Shown: positions 51,595 to 58,959 of the stretch, piece by piece
Numbering within the stretch: the stretch's first letter is position 1
Layout: the number at the start of each line of letters is the position of its first letter
From: Saprospiraceae bacterium
GTDB taxonomy: Bacteria > Bacteroidota > Bacteroidia > Chitinophagales > Saprospiraceae
Length of the DNA stretch: 64,000 nucleotides
NCBI GenBank assembly: GCA_016714985.1
Contig: JADKBS010000017.1
Location: 62,001 to 126,000 of the forward strand
Direction: 5' to 3'
The notes under the pieces: generated by a model
The model's database searches: none
Told to the model about the DNA's origin: nothing
The model's input: only the letters and a program-made list of their open reading frames with translations
Program-made: the position numbers and the translations under genes

Positions 51595-52026
51595 CTATTT
51601 CCCATAAGAAATCTCATCGGGTAGTTCGTTCTTGTCGCCGTCTTTCCAAGGAAAATAGGCCCTCAATTGCTCCCCAGCCATTTTAACCCCTTGGCAGACC
51701 CCTTCGGCAAACATGCCCTGACGGAAATGCTGTTGCATGACGTTCTTGGTAGATTCCCAAAAATCGGGCGGCACAACCGCATTAATGCCCTTGTCGCCGA
51801 AAATGGCAAAATCGTGGCGGGGAGGCACGATGAAAATAATGACCCCGTTCCTGTCCCTTGTACGATCCATGTTCAGCAAGAAGAAAGTGCGGCTTGCAGC
51901 CCCAAGTATGGAACCTTCGTAGTCCTTTTCCATGTGTACACGGATTTCGCCCGACGTCTGCCGCTCAGCTTCCCCTATGGTCTGTACGATGCGGGATTCT
52001 TCGTCTTTTGAGAAAAAGTCTATCAT
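51595..52026 (-). CDS. Short TPM-domain protein
   Basis: A 143-residue protein starting at 52026 (MIDFFSKDEESRIVQTIGEAERQTSGEIRVHMEKD). The open frame extends to 52260, but that extension is heptamer array and antisense lemA. The TPM domain is complete (FFLLNMDRTRDRNGVIIFIVPPRHDFAIFGDKGINAVVPPDFWE; MFAEGVCQGVKMAGEQLRAYFPW). There is no signal peptide or TM segment, so it is probably cytosolic or associated with its membrane-bound paralog. It lies between lemA and the longer TPM gene in one operon. A two-array fold-back element separates it from lemA by 79 bp. Confidence 0.9.
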   Translation of the reverse strand: MIDFFSKDEESRIVQTIGEAERQTSGEIRVHMEKDYEGSILGAASRTFFLLNMDRTRDRNGVIIFIVPPRHDFAIFGDKGINAVVPPDFWESTKNVMQQHFRQGMFAEGVCQGVKMAGEQLRAYFPWKDGDKNELPDEISYGK

Positions 52027-52032
52027 TTGAAA

Positions 52033-52100
52033 GGGATGAGGGAAGAGGGAAGAGGGATGAGGCCGTTGTGAATCATCCCTCATCCCTACTCCCTCGTCCC
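52033..52100. repeat. Inverted pair of heptamer arrays between lemA and the TPM gene
   Basis: Four GGGAWGA units (52033-52060) face four reverse-complement units (TCATCCC, TCATCCC, TACTCCC, TCGTCCC; 52073-52100) across a 12-bp loop. The left array begins 6 bp upstream of the short TPM gene's start codon. Confidence 0.85.
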
Positions 52101-52105
52101 TGTTT

Positions 52106-52690
52106 TTAAAACTGAACCTTCGGGGCGTTCTGCGCAGCTTGGTCTGCCTCGAACTGGCCTTTGCGCTCGAAGCCGAAGATACCAGACCAGAAGTTTGCAG
52201 GGAACTTGCGCACCGCAGTATTGTAGTCAGCAACGGTCTCGTTAAACTTGTCCCGCTCAACCTTGATGCGGTTTTCGGTTCCTTCCAACTGCGATTGTAG
52301 TTCCTGGAAAGCTGCAGTAGCCTTCAAGTCAGGATAGTTCTCCGTCACCATCAACAACCTTCCGATAGCTTGCGAAAGGCCGCTCTGGGCATTTTGGAAC
52401 TCAGCCAACTTCTCAGGCGTAAGGTTGGCCGGATCAACTTGAATACTGGTAGCCTTGGCCCTTGCTTCGGCAATGCCTGCAAGCGTTGATTGTTCGAAAT
52501 TGGCAGCACCTTTTACCGTCTCCACAAGATTAGGCACAAGGTCGGCTCGGCGTTGGTAGGCACTTTGCACGTTGCCCCAAGACTTTTCAACCTCCGTGTC
52601 TTTGGTGACAAAGCGGTTGTAAGAATTGCAGCCAGAAAAAGCGACAATCAGGCCGAAGATGGCAAGTACAAGAATGACGACTGGTCTCAT
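52106..52690 (-). CDS. lemA: LemA family lipoprotein
   Basis: A 194-residue protein. ATG 52690 is preferred over the TTG two codons upstream. The N-terminus (MRPVVILVLAIFGLIVAFSGC) is a signal with a lipobox-like FSGC, Cys21, so it may be a lipoprotein; other LemA proteins keep this segment as a TM anchor. The family core is complete: SWGNVQSAYQRRADLVPNLVETVKG, FEQSTLAGIAEARAKA, LSQAIGRLLMVTENYPDLKA, FQELQSQLEGTENRIKVERDKFNETVADYNTAVRKFP. Elongated helical bundle structure is known for the family. It leads the lemA-TPM-TPM operon; an envelope role is presumed. Confidence 0.94.
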   Translation of the reverse strand: MRPVVILVLAIFGLIVAFSGCNSYNRFVTKDTEVEKSWGNVQSAYQRRADLVPNLVETVKGAANFEQSTLAGIAEARAKATSIQVDPANLTPEKLAEFQNAQSGLSQAIGRLLMVTENYPDLKATAAFQELQSQLEGTENRIKVERDKFNETVADYNTAVRKFPANFWSGIFGFERKGQFEADQAAQNAPKVQF

Positions 52691-52863
52691 TGTCAATACG
52701 TTTTTTATTTTGATGAATTTTCACAGCGGCGATGCGGACATGTCCTGCATGACGCCTCTGCGCTGAAATTCAGATGCTAAAATACCGAGAAGTCACATAC
52801 GGTTCGGCAAGTAGCTCCGATTATCTGCAAACATCGTAAAATTAACGATAAATGCAAGCACAT

Positions 52864-52937
52864 TGGGAATTTGAGAAATTAGGAAATGGGGAAATTAACT
52901 CGGCACTCAATTCTCAATTTCCCAATTTCTAATTTCC
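52864..52937. repeat. Fold-back 7/8-bp array at the 3' end of the PNP gene
   Basis: Degenerate GGGAAATT-type units (52864-52895) face AATTTCC/AATTTCT units (52909-52937). The second array overlaps the last three codons of the purine nucleoside phosphorylase gene. Confidence 0.6.
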
Positions 52938-53749
52938 AAATCGCTTCAACATGGATTTCACCACAAACGTCAGCCGTGCTGCTGCCAAGCCCACCGCTTC
53001 GAGCACGTCTTCGTGCGAGGTTTCCTTTATCGTTGAAATGGGGTAGCTTTTATTGGAAACAACGGATACAGCGAAGACCCGCAACCCCGCATTTCGTGCC
53101 ACGATGACCTCAGGCACGGTGCTCATGCCGACTACGTCCGCCCCAATTCGGTGCATGAACTCATACTCGGCGGGCGTTTCGAGGTTGGGGCCTTGCAAGG
53201 CCACGTACACGCCCCGGTGGGAGCGGATGCCGTTTGCTTGCGCAATCTGCGAGGCGAGGTCAAGCAGTGCAGGGTCGTAGGCATAGAGCATGTCGGGGAA
53301 GCGGACACCAAGGCGCTCATCGTTGGGGCCACGCAGCGGATTGTCAGCTTGCAGGTTGATGTGGTCACGCAGGAACACAAGGTCGCCCGCCTCAATGCCG
53401 TCATTCACGCTCCCTGCCGCATTCGACACGATTAGCAGTTCTATGCCGACCGCCTTCATCACCCGAACGGGAAATGTCAGTTGCTGCATCGTATAGCCTT
53501 CATAGTAATGAAAGCGGCCGGCCATCGCCACGACATCTGCGCCAGCCAGTTTCCCAAAAACGAGCTTGCCCGCATGTCCCTTCACCGTGCTGACCGGAAA
53601 GTGCGGAATCGCTTCGTAATCAATGGATTGCGCCGATTCAATATCGTTCACCAAGCCGCCCAAGCCTGAGCCGAGGATGATGCCAACCCTGGGTTGGTGA
53701 GTGGTTTTGCTGCGCAAAAAGCAGCAGCTTCTTGTATTTGCTCGTACAT
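52929..53749 (-). CDS. Purine-nucleoside phosphorylase, start region frameshifted
   Basis: This is a trimeric-type PNP (class I). It splits purine nucleosides with phosphate into base and ribose-1-phosphate for salvage. The main frame runs 53717-52929 (RVGIILGSGLGGLV; GHAGKLVFGKLAG; MAGRFHYYEGYTMQQLTFPVRV; VSNAAGSVN; LQGPNLETPAEYEF; GADVVGMSTVPEVIVARNAGLRV; SNKSY). Its apparent start there is only TTG. The normal N-terminus MYEQIQEAAAF begins at ATG 53749, one base out of frame. Adding one base to the A5 run at 53716-53720 gives MYEQIQEAAAFLRSKTTHQP, as expected for the family. Sequencing error or a recent lesion; otherwise the enzyme is complete. An AATGATR array begins 5 bp upstream of ATG 53749. 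Confidence 0.9.
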
Positions 53750-53754
53750 TTTGA

Positions 53755-53782
53755 AATGATGAATGATAAATGATAAATGATG
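53755..53782. repeat. Heptamer array AATGATR x4 upstream of the PNP gene
   Basis: Four 7-bp units, identical in sequence and order to the array at 18240-18267. It starts 5 bp upstream of the PNP ATG at 53749. Confidence 0.85.
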
Positions 53783-53888
53783 AATGGGGGCACTCTCACC
53801 AATCTTACTCATCTATCATCTTCGTTATTCCTAAGCATCGCTTCAATGCTAGACCCTGACTGCCAACTGCCAACCGTCAAACTGCCAA

Positions 53889-54656
53889 CTAAAAAGAAGG
53901 CTCCGGGCTTACCGCCGTCCAACCTCCATCCACCACCAGCGTCTGCCCCGTTATTTGCCCCGACAGGGGCGAAAGTAAGAACAAAGCGGCGTGGGCAATG
54001 TCCTCCACGGTGGCGGGCCTGCCAGTCGGGGTGATGCGCTGCCAAGTATCGAGGTAATTGGGGTCGCTGAGGGTCCGTTCGGTCAGCGTGGCGCCGGGGG
54101 CGATGGCGTTCACCGTGATTTGGTGCGGAGCAAGCTCCAGTACGAGTCCACGGGCCAGCATCTCTAGCCCTGCCTTGGTCATGCCGTAGGTGGCCAAGTG
54201 GCGGTGCGACTGATGCCCCGTCACGCTGGACATGAACAGGATGCGCCCGCCTGTGCCCTGCTTTTCCATCTGCCTTGCGGCAAATTGGGCGAGGAAAAAG
54301 CTGCCCTGCAAGTTGACCGCCACCAGCCTTTGGAAACTCTCAGGCGAGTACTCGAAGAAATCGCCGTAGGTAGTGATACCCGCATTGGCAACTGCGATGT
54401 CCAAATGGCCAAAATGCGCAACTGACTCATCCACAAGACCTTGCAAAAACGTGAGGTCGCTGGAATCGCCGGGCATTGGCAATGCCATACAACCTGCTTT
54501 GACAATTTGGTCGGCTGCCCTTTGGGCAAGAGCAGCGTCAAGGTCATTGAGCAAAACATGGGCACCTTGCATTGCCAACTGCCTTGCAATCTCGAAGCCG
54601 ATGCCCTGACCCGCTCCAGTGATGATGGCCGTTTTGTTGTGAAATATTTTTTCCAA
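53889..54656 (-). CDS. Short-chain dehydrogenase/reductase
   Basis: A 255-residue classical SDR with a Rossmann fold. The nucleotide-binding motif is TGAGQGIG near residue 14. An acidic residue after beta-2 (LLNDLD) suggests preference for NAD. The NAG motif is near 91, the active-site Ser is in FMSSVTG and Tyr-x3-Lys is in TYGMTKAG. The family ending is GQTLVVDGGW. It resembles 3-oxoacyl-ACP reductase or sugar dehydrogenase-like members; the substrate cannot be assigned. It lies between PNP and a divergent M14 peptidase gene. A TAGCTTTG box (54789-54782, minus strand) could be its promoter. Short repeats (TGCCAAC units) lie just beyond its stop. Confidence 0.92.
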   Translation of the reverse strand: MEKIFHNKTAIITGAGQGIGFEIARQLAMQGAHVLLNDLDAALAQRAADQIVKAGCMALPMPGDSSDLTFLQGLVDESVAHFGHLDIAVANAGITTYGDFFEYSPESFQRLVAVNLQGSFFLAQFAARQMEKQGTGGRILFMSSVTGHQSHRHLATYGMTKAGLEMLARGLVLELAPHQITVNAIAPGATLTERTLSDPNYLDTWQRITPTGRPATVEDIAHAALFLLSPLSGQITGQTLVVDGGWTAVSPEPSF

Positions 54657-54781
54657 AATGAAAAATAGTAAGTGGTCATTGAAAATTATTCGACACTCGA
54701 CACCTTTTCAATTAATTGAAAATCAACGTTTTGCGACTATGTCCAGTCACGAAAACGATCAGCGACGGCTTACTTGCAAGG

Positions 54782-54789
54782 CAAAGCTA
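54782..54789 (-). promoter_or_regulatory. Possible -7 box for the SDR gene
   Basis: TAGCTTTG on the minus strand fits TAnnTTTG, about 125 bp before the SDR start. No TTTG was found at the proper distance. It overlaps the promoter region of the divergent peptidase gene. Confidence 0.35.
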
Positions 54790-54792
54790 AAG

Positions 54793-54827
54793 TTTGGCAG
54801 GGAAGTTTTGGGGGATTTATACTTTTG
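54793..54827 (+). promoter_or_regulatory. Probable promoter of the M14 peptidase gene
   Basis: TTTG (54793-54796) and TACTTTTG (54820-54827) match the Bacteroidota consensus with a 23-bp spacer, slightly longer than usual. The peptidase ATG at 54847 is 19 bp downstream. Confidence 0.55.
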
Positions 54828-54846
54828 TTCCCTTTAAAATATACCT

Positions 54847-57384
54847 ATGCTAAAGCGACTACCTGTTGTTCTCCTGCTGACCTTGAATACCTTGTTGGCC
54901 CACGCCCAATTCAGCATTCTCCCCCCCGACGCATTCCTGCCCCATAAGGTAGGTACCCAGTTCACCGATCATGCCTCGCTGGTGGACTACTACCGCCATG
55001 TGGACAACAACAGCGATCGGGTGAAGGTCATCGAATTTGGGCGCACTTGGGAGCAGCGCCCCCAAATTCTCGCCATTGTCAGCTCGCCAGAGAACCTGCT
55101 CCGCATCGAGGACATCCGGCTGGACAACCTGCGGAATGCGGGCATCTTGCCCAACAAAGGTGACCAAGGCAACCCCATTGCCATTGTTTGGCTTGGGTTC
55201 AGTGTGCATGGCAACGAAGCGGCGGGCAGCGAGGCTTCCATGCCCGTGCTCTACCAGCTTGCCTTCGACGGAAGGCCTGAAACCGCCGAGTGGCTTAAGA
55301 ATACCGTCGTGCTGATAGAGCCTAGTGTGAACCCCGACGGGTACAGCCGCTACACCGACTGGTATCGGCAGGCCAGCCCTGCCCTACCCGACCCCGCTCC
55401 CCATGCCCGTGAGCACGATGAGCCGTGGCCTAGGGGCCGGGTGAACCACTATAATTTCGACCTGAACAGGGACTGGGCCTGGGCCACCCAAATCGAGACC
55501 CAGAACCGCCTTAGGGTTTACAACGATTGGCTCCCCCACGTAGTGGCCGATATACACGAGCAGGGCTACAATGACCCCTACTACTTTGCGCCTGCGGCGC
55601 AGCCCTACCATAAATACCTCACGAAATGGCAAACCGATTTTCAGGTGGAAATTGGGAAGAACCATGCGAAATACTTCGACCGCAACGGCTGGCTGTATTT
55701 CACGAAGGAGGTCTTCGACCTGTTTTACCCCAGCTACGGCGACACATATCCATGTTATAATGGTGCTATTGGAATGACCTACGAGCAAGGTGGCATTGGT
55801 GCAGGGCGGGCCGTCCACTTGCACAATGGCGACACGCTGACCCTCGCCGACCGGGTAGCGCACCACACGGCCACGGCCTTGTCCACCGTTGAAATCTCTT
55901 CGAAGAACGCCGCAAGACTGGTGCAGAACTTCAACGATTTTTACCAAAAATCGAGGAACAACCCGCCTGGCGAATACAAGTCGTTTATCATAAAACGCAC
56001 GAACCCAATTTCGAAAATCAAGGCTTTTGCGCAGCAGCTCGACCGATTGGGCATTCAATACGGCAAGGCCGGCATGGCCGTAACGGGCCTCAGCGGATAT
56101 GATTACACGACAGGCCAGGAAGCCAAATTTGCCCTCAGTGAAAACGACCTCGTGGTGAGCGCCTACCAGCCCAAGGGGCTGTTCGCCCAGGTACTGCTCG
56201 AACCCGAATCGGCGATGGTGGACTCCAATACCTATGACATCACGGCCTGGTGCCTTCTCCATGCGCATGGCCTGGAGGCCTACGCCACCAAGCAGCGTGT
56301 TGACCCTTCCCAGCAGGGCTATTCGTTAATCGAGGGAACGGTAGGCTATCCCGAATCCACTCCTTATGCTTATCTGGCCGCTTGGAACGCTATGGATGCC
56401 GCCCGCCTGCTCGCCAACTGGACGAAGCAAGGCGTCGTGTGCCGCTATGCCGAGTCCGCATTCCGCTTGGAGGGGCGTGACTGGCCCGCTGGCACCCTTG
56501 TTGCCACCCGTGCCGACAATCGCAAGAACCCTAAATTTGACAGGGTCGTACAGACTACGGCCACTCGACTCGGCTTACTGGTGGCCACTGCACAAACGGG
56601 CTTTGTGGACGCTGGCCGTGACCTCGGCTCTGATGGCTTCAGGCTCGTAAAAGCGCCAAAGGTGCTGGTGCTTTCTGGCGAAAAAACCTGGAACAACGAG
56701 TATGGGCAGGTCTGGTTCTATTTCGACAAGGACATCGAATACCCGGCCACCTTCATGGACGCTGACCGCCTCGGCAGGGCTGATCTGGCTGACTATAATG
56801 TCATCGTCATGCCGGAAGGAAACTATGATTTCAGCGAGTCCACACTGGAGAAATTAGGGAACTGGGTGAGCGGTGGCGGAAAGCTAATCGCCATTGGCGA
56901 GGCCAATGCCTCGCTGGCAGAGAAAAAAGGTTTTGCATTGGCCAAGTACGTCAAGTCGAGCGACAAGGATGCCGCCCTGAGCGAAGAAGACCGCCACGCA
57001 CTCGACCACCGCACCGCTTTGTATAAGGATAGGAGCCGCACCTCCATTTCCGATTTCAATCCAGGCGCGGTGGTGCGGGCGAAGCTGGACAATTCGCATC
57101 CTTTGGCCTTTGGAATGAAACCTTACTATTTCTCGCTGAAAACGAGCGGCTTGCGTTACGACCTTTTAAAGGATGCGTGGAATGTGGGTTACTTGGAGGA
57201 CAACTACAAGTCTCACGGCTTCATTGGGGCAAACGTAAAGAAGCTGCTTCGCAATTCTGCCTTGTTTGCGGTGCAGGATAAGGGCCGTGGGCAAGTGGTT
57301 TATCTGATTGACAACCCGCTTTTCAGGTCGTTTTGGGAAGAGGGGAAATTGGTGATGAGCAATGCGCTGTTTTTGGTGAATTGA
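54847..57384 (+). CDS. Exported zinc carboxypeptidase (M14 family)
   Basis: An 845-residue secreted metallopeptidase. Signal peptide: RLPVVLLLTLNTLLAHAQ. The M14 domain covers about residues 35-400. HGNE with His121 and Glu124 are zinc ligands, and His237 in ADIHEQG is the third. NPDGYSRY and NFDLNRDW supply substrate-site Asn/Arg, and GMTYEQGG gives the catalytic Glu at residue 313. The long C-terminal half has a glutamine-amidotransferase-like segment (YNVIVMPEGNYDFSESTLEKLGNWVSGGGKLIAIGEAN), as in large Bacteroidota M14 proteins. There is no T9SS C-terminal domain, so it is probably periplasmic. It removes C-terminal residues from peptides; specificity is unknown. Confidence 0.93.
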   Translation: MLKRLPVVLLLTLNTLLAHAQFSILPPDAFLPHKVGTQFTDHASLVDYYRHVDNNSDRVKVIEFGRTWEQRPQILAIVSSPENLLRIEDIRLDNLRNAGILPNKGDQGNPIAIVWLGFSVHGNEAAGSEASMPVLYQLAFDGRPETAEWLKNTVVLIEPSVNPDGYSRYTDWYRQASPALPDPAPHAREHDEPWPRGRVNHYNFDLNRDWAWATQIETQNRLRVYNDWLPHVVADIHEQGYNDPYYFAPAAQPYHKYLTKWQTDFQVEIGKNHAKYFDRNGWLYFTKEVFDLFYPSYGDTYPCYNGAIGMTYEQGGIGAGRAVHLHNGDTLTLADRVAHHTATALSTVEISSKNAARLVQNFNDFYQKSRNNPPGEYKSFIIKRTNPISKIKAFAQQLDRLGIQYGKAGMAVTGLSGYDYTTGQEAKFALSENDLVVSAYQPKGLFAQVLLEPESAMVDSNTYDITAWCLLHAHGLEAYATKQRVDPSQQGYSLIEGTVGYPESTPYAYLAAWNAMDAARLLANWTKQGVVCRYAESAFRLEGRDWPAGTLVATRADNRKNPKFDRVVQTTATRLGLLVATAQTGFVDAGRDLGSDGFRLVKAPKVLVLSGEKTWNNEYGQVWFYFDKDIEYPATFMDADRLGRADLADYNVIVMPEGNYDFSESTLEKLGNWVSGGGKLIAIGEANASLAEKKGFALAKYVKSSDKDAALSEEDRHALDHRTALYKDRSRTSISDFNPGAVVRAKLDNSHPLAFGMKPYYFSLKTSGLRYDLLKDAWNVGYLEDNYKSHGFIGANVKKLLRNSALFAVQDKGRGQVVYLIDNPLFRSFWEEGKLVMSNALFLVN

Positions 57385-57481
57385 TGGCGCACAGCCAAGA
57401 ATTGGTCGAAAAGGGAACCGTGATTTCTTCTCCAGCCAACCGTTTTATTGGCCATAAATTATGCGAATTAGGGGTTGAAAC

Positions 57482-57575
57482 AGGTGCAGCGCACCTGAAT
57501 ATTTGTAGCTAAGGCAAACATCTTGGCTTTGAGGTGCAGCGTACCGGAATATTTCGTTGCGCTGCACCTCAAAGC
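57482..57575. repeat. Nested direct and inverted repeats in the gap 57385-57955
   Basis: GCTTTGAGGTGCAGCG (57526-57541) pairs exactly with 57560-57575 around an 18-nt loop. A similar segment upstream (GGTGCAGCGCACCTGAATATTT, 57483-57504, in part) repeats the left arm and loop as a direct copy about 50 bp earlier (GCAGCG-ACC-GAATATTT shared). AGGTGC-agc-GCACCT forms a smaller hairpin at 57482-57496. The rest of this 571-bp gap has no gene that I can support. Confidence 0.7.
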
Positions 57576-57955
57576 AAACCCGGAACAATTCGGCTACAAA
57601 GATTTCGCCGCTCCCGATTTTCGGGACAAGTCCTGCTGCTCTGGGTTCCATCAAAATTGTGCAATTTCAACCCTTAATTCGCATAAATTGGGCAGGGCAT
57701 TCTACATTGTTGTACCATATGAGCAGCGGCATCTCAACCAAGCCAAGGAAGTCAAGTTTTTTTTGAAAAAAAATCTTGAAGCAAAATCACAAATTACACA
57801 AGCTAATTCCTTTTATCTACTACATTCTCGTCGTAAATAATCAAATTTCCCACGTCACAGTTTTTGAAAAAATGCTCGAAAAACGCCTCCCTGACAAGGC
57901 CATCTTTGTGTCATCAAACGAACAAATTAGTTCAGCAGACAAAAACAAATTGAAC

Positions 57956-58552
57956 ATGAAAACTTTCGCCACCTTCGCCGCCATCATCTTCTCCTTCTTC
58001 TTCGCAGCTGGTTTCGTAGCTGCCCAAGACACCCAGAACGGCCTTGAGTTCAAAATCCAACTCCTTGACAACGCTAACACTTATGGCGTGTTCGTAAAGC
58101 CTAACCAAACGATTGCACCGAGCAGCAAGACACAAACCGGCTCTGGCCAAGTAACCCTTGTCGTTCCTGCCGCTTTCGAATACAACAACCTTAAGAACGT
58201 TTCTGGCACCTGGATTGAGAACGCCCGTGTGGACGGCCCGGTTGAAGCTGCCGACAAGTCTTATGTTTCTTTCGGTTTTGTGGTTGACAACCCACGTATC
58301 CAGTTGTTTCCCAACGAAGAGACGCTTCTCTTCACTTTCACGACCGATGCTTCGTTCGCTGGCCAAGTTGAACTATTTGACAACGAAAACGACCCTTTCA
58401 TGACGCCAAACTCTTACGGTACCAATCCAGGCAACGACCTCGGCGTAATTGACCTCGGCGCAAAGGGTGGCATGGCATACTACGCTTATGCCCGCAACTA
58501 CAGCACACAAGCTGAGGAACTTCGCAATCTTTCAACCTTGGCATCGAAGTAA
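57956..58552 (+). CDS. Small exported protein, possibly cohesin-like
   Basis: A 198-residue protein starting at 57956 (MKTFATFAAIIFSFFFAAGFVAAQ signal peptide); the open frame runs 60 codons upstream into AT-rich leader. The mature part is beta-rich (LEFKIQLLDNANTYGVFVKPNQ; GSGQVTLVVPAAFEYNNLKNVSGTWIENARVDGP; KSYVSFGFVVDNPRIQLFPNEETLLFTFTTDA; LFDNENDPFM). Its order of strands recalls the cohesin-like domains in the giant cargo proteins, without loop conservation I can rely on. It has no C-terminal sorting domain or lipobox. A long leader, AT-rich upstream DNA and a strong downstream hairpin suggest an independently transcribed gene. Function unknown. Confidence 0.75.
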   Translation: MKTFATFAAIIFSFFFAAGFVAAQDTQNGLEFKIQLLDNANTYGVFVKPNQTIAPSSKTQTGSGQVTLVVPAAFEYNNLKNVSGTWIENARVDGPVEAADKSYVSFGFVVDNPRIQLFPNEETLLFTFTTDASFAGQVELFDNENDPFMTPNSYGTNPGNDLGVIDLGAKGGMAYYAYARNYSTQAEELRNLSTLASK

Positions 58553-58608
58553 TTAAAAACTGTTCGGCAGGCGATAAAGGAAGTTTTCAAAAAAAATAGA
58601 AGGGTCTT

Positions 58609-58725
58609 ACATCACGAAAAACTGGTCTCAATAAAAACGCAACATCACGAATAGCTGGTCTCGATAAAAACTTTTTAGAGTATCAACATCACCAAGTGTT
58701 TAATTCAGTAGGTCTCACTAAAAAA
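58609..58725. repeat. Imperfect 30-bp direct repeats, period 33 bp
   Basis: Copies 58609-58638 and 58642-58671 share ACATCACGAA..CTGGTCTC and ATAAAAAC with 3 differences. A third diverged copy (58686-58725) keeps ACATCAC and GGTCTCACTAAAAA but has an insertion. It lies between the small exported protein gene and a terminator-like hairpin. There are too few and too unequal copies for a CRISPR array, and the spacing is 3 bp. Confidence 0.7.
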
Positions 58726-58727
58726 GT

Positions 58728-58766
58728 AAAGGCTAAAATGTTGGAAACAGCATTTTAGCCTTTTGC
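58728..58766 (+). terminator. Terminator-like hairpin
   Basis: A 13-bp stem (AAAGGCTAAAATG, 58728-58740, with 58751-58763) has a 10-nt loop and is followed by TTGCTTTT; its outer end pairs AAA with TTT. It probably ends the transcript of the small exported protein gene. Confidence 0.65.
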
Positions 58767-58833
58767 TTTTATGATCAACCGAGGAACGTCTTCTGCTTTT
58801 GCTGCGCAAAAATTTAACATTTCCTAAATGACC

Positions 58834-58868
58834 TTGCCCCGCCTTTTCTATCTAAATGGATACTTTTG
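58834..58868 (+). promoter_or_regulatory. Possible promoter of the saccharopine-dehydrogenase-type gene
   Basis: TTG (58834-58836), a 24-bp spacer and TACTTTTG (58861-58868) lie about 92 bp upstream of the start codon. The -7 box is the same octamer as in front of the M14 peptidase gene. Confidence 0.45.
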
Positions 58869-58881
58869 CCGGGCTTTGAGG

Positions 58882-58940
58882 TTTTGAGTTTCGAGTTGCA
58901 AGTTTCCAGTAGCTCCCAACTCGAAACTCGAAACTCAAAA
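58882..58940. repeat. Fold-back array with CGAAACT heptamers
   Basis: TTTTGAGTTTCGAGTTG (58882-58898) pairs with the right side (58917-58940), which carries one extra 7-bp unit (CGAAACT twice). The loop is 18 nt. It lies 19 bp upstream of the start codon at 58960. Confidence 0.75.
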
Positions 58941-58959
58941 ATTGAAACTAACTCAACAA

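Noticed and set aside
58609..58725. Possible CRISPR array
   Set aside because: Only two good copies and one poor copy, with 3 bp between the first two; no cas genes.
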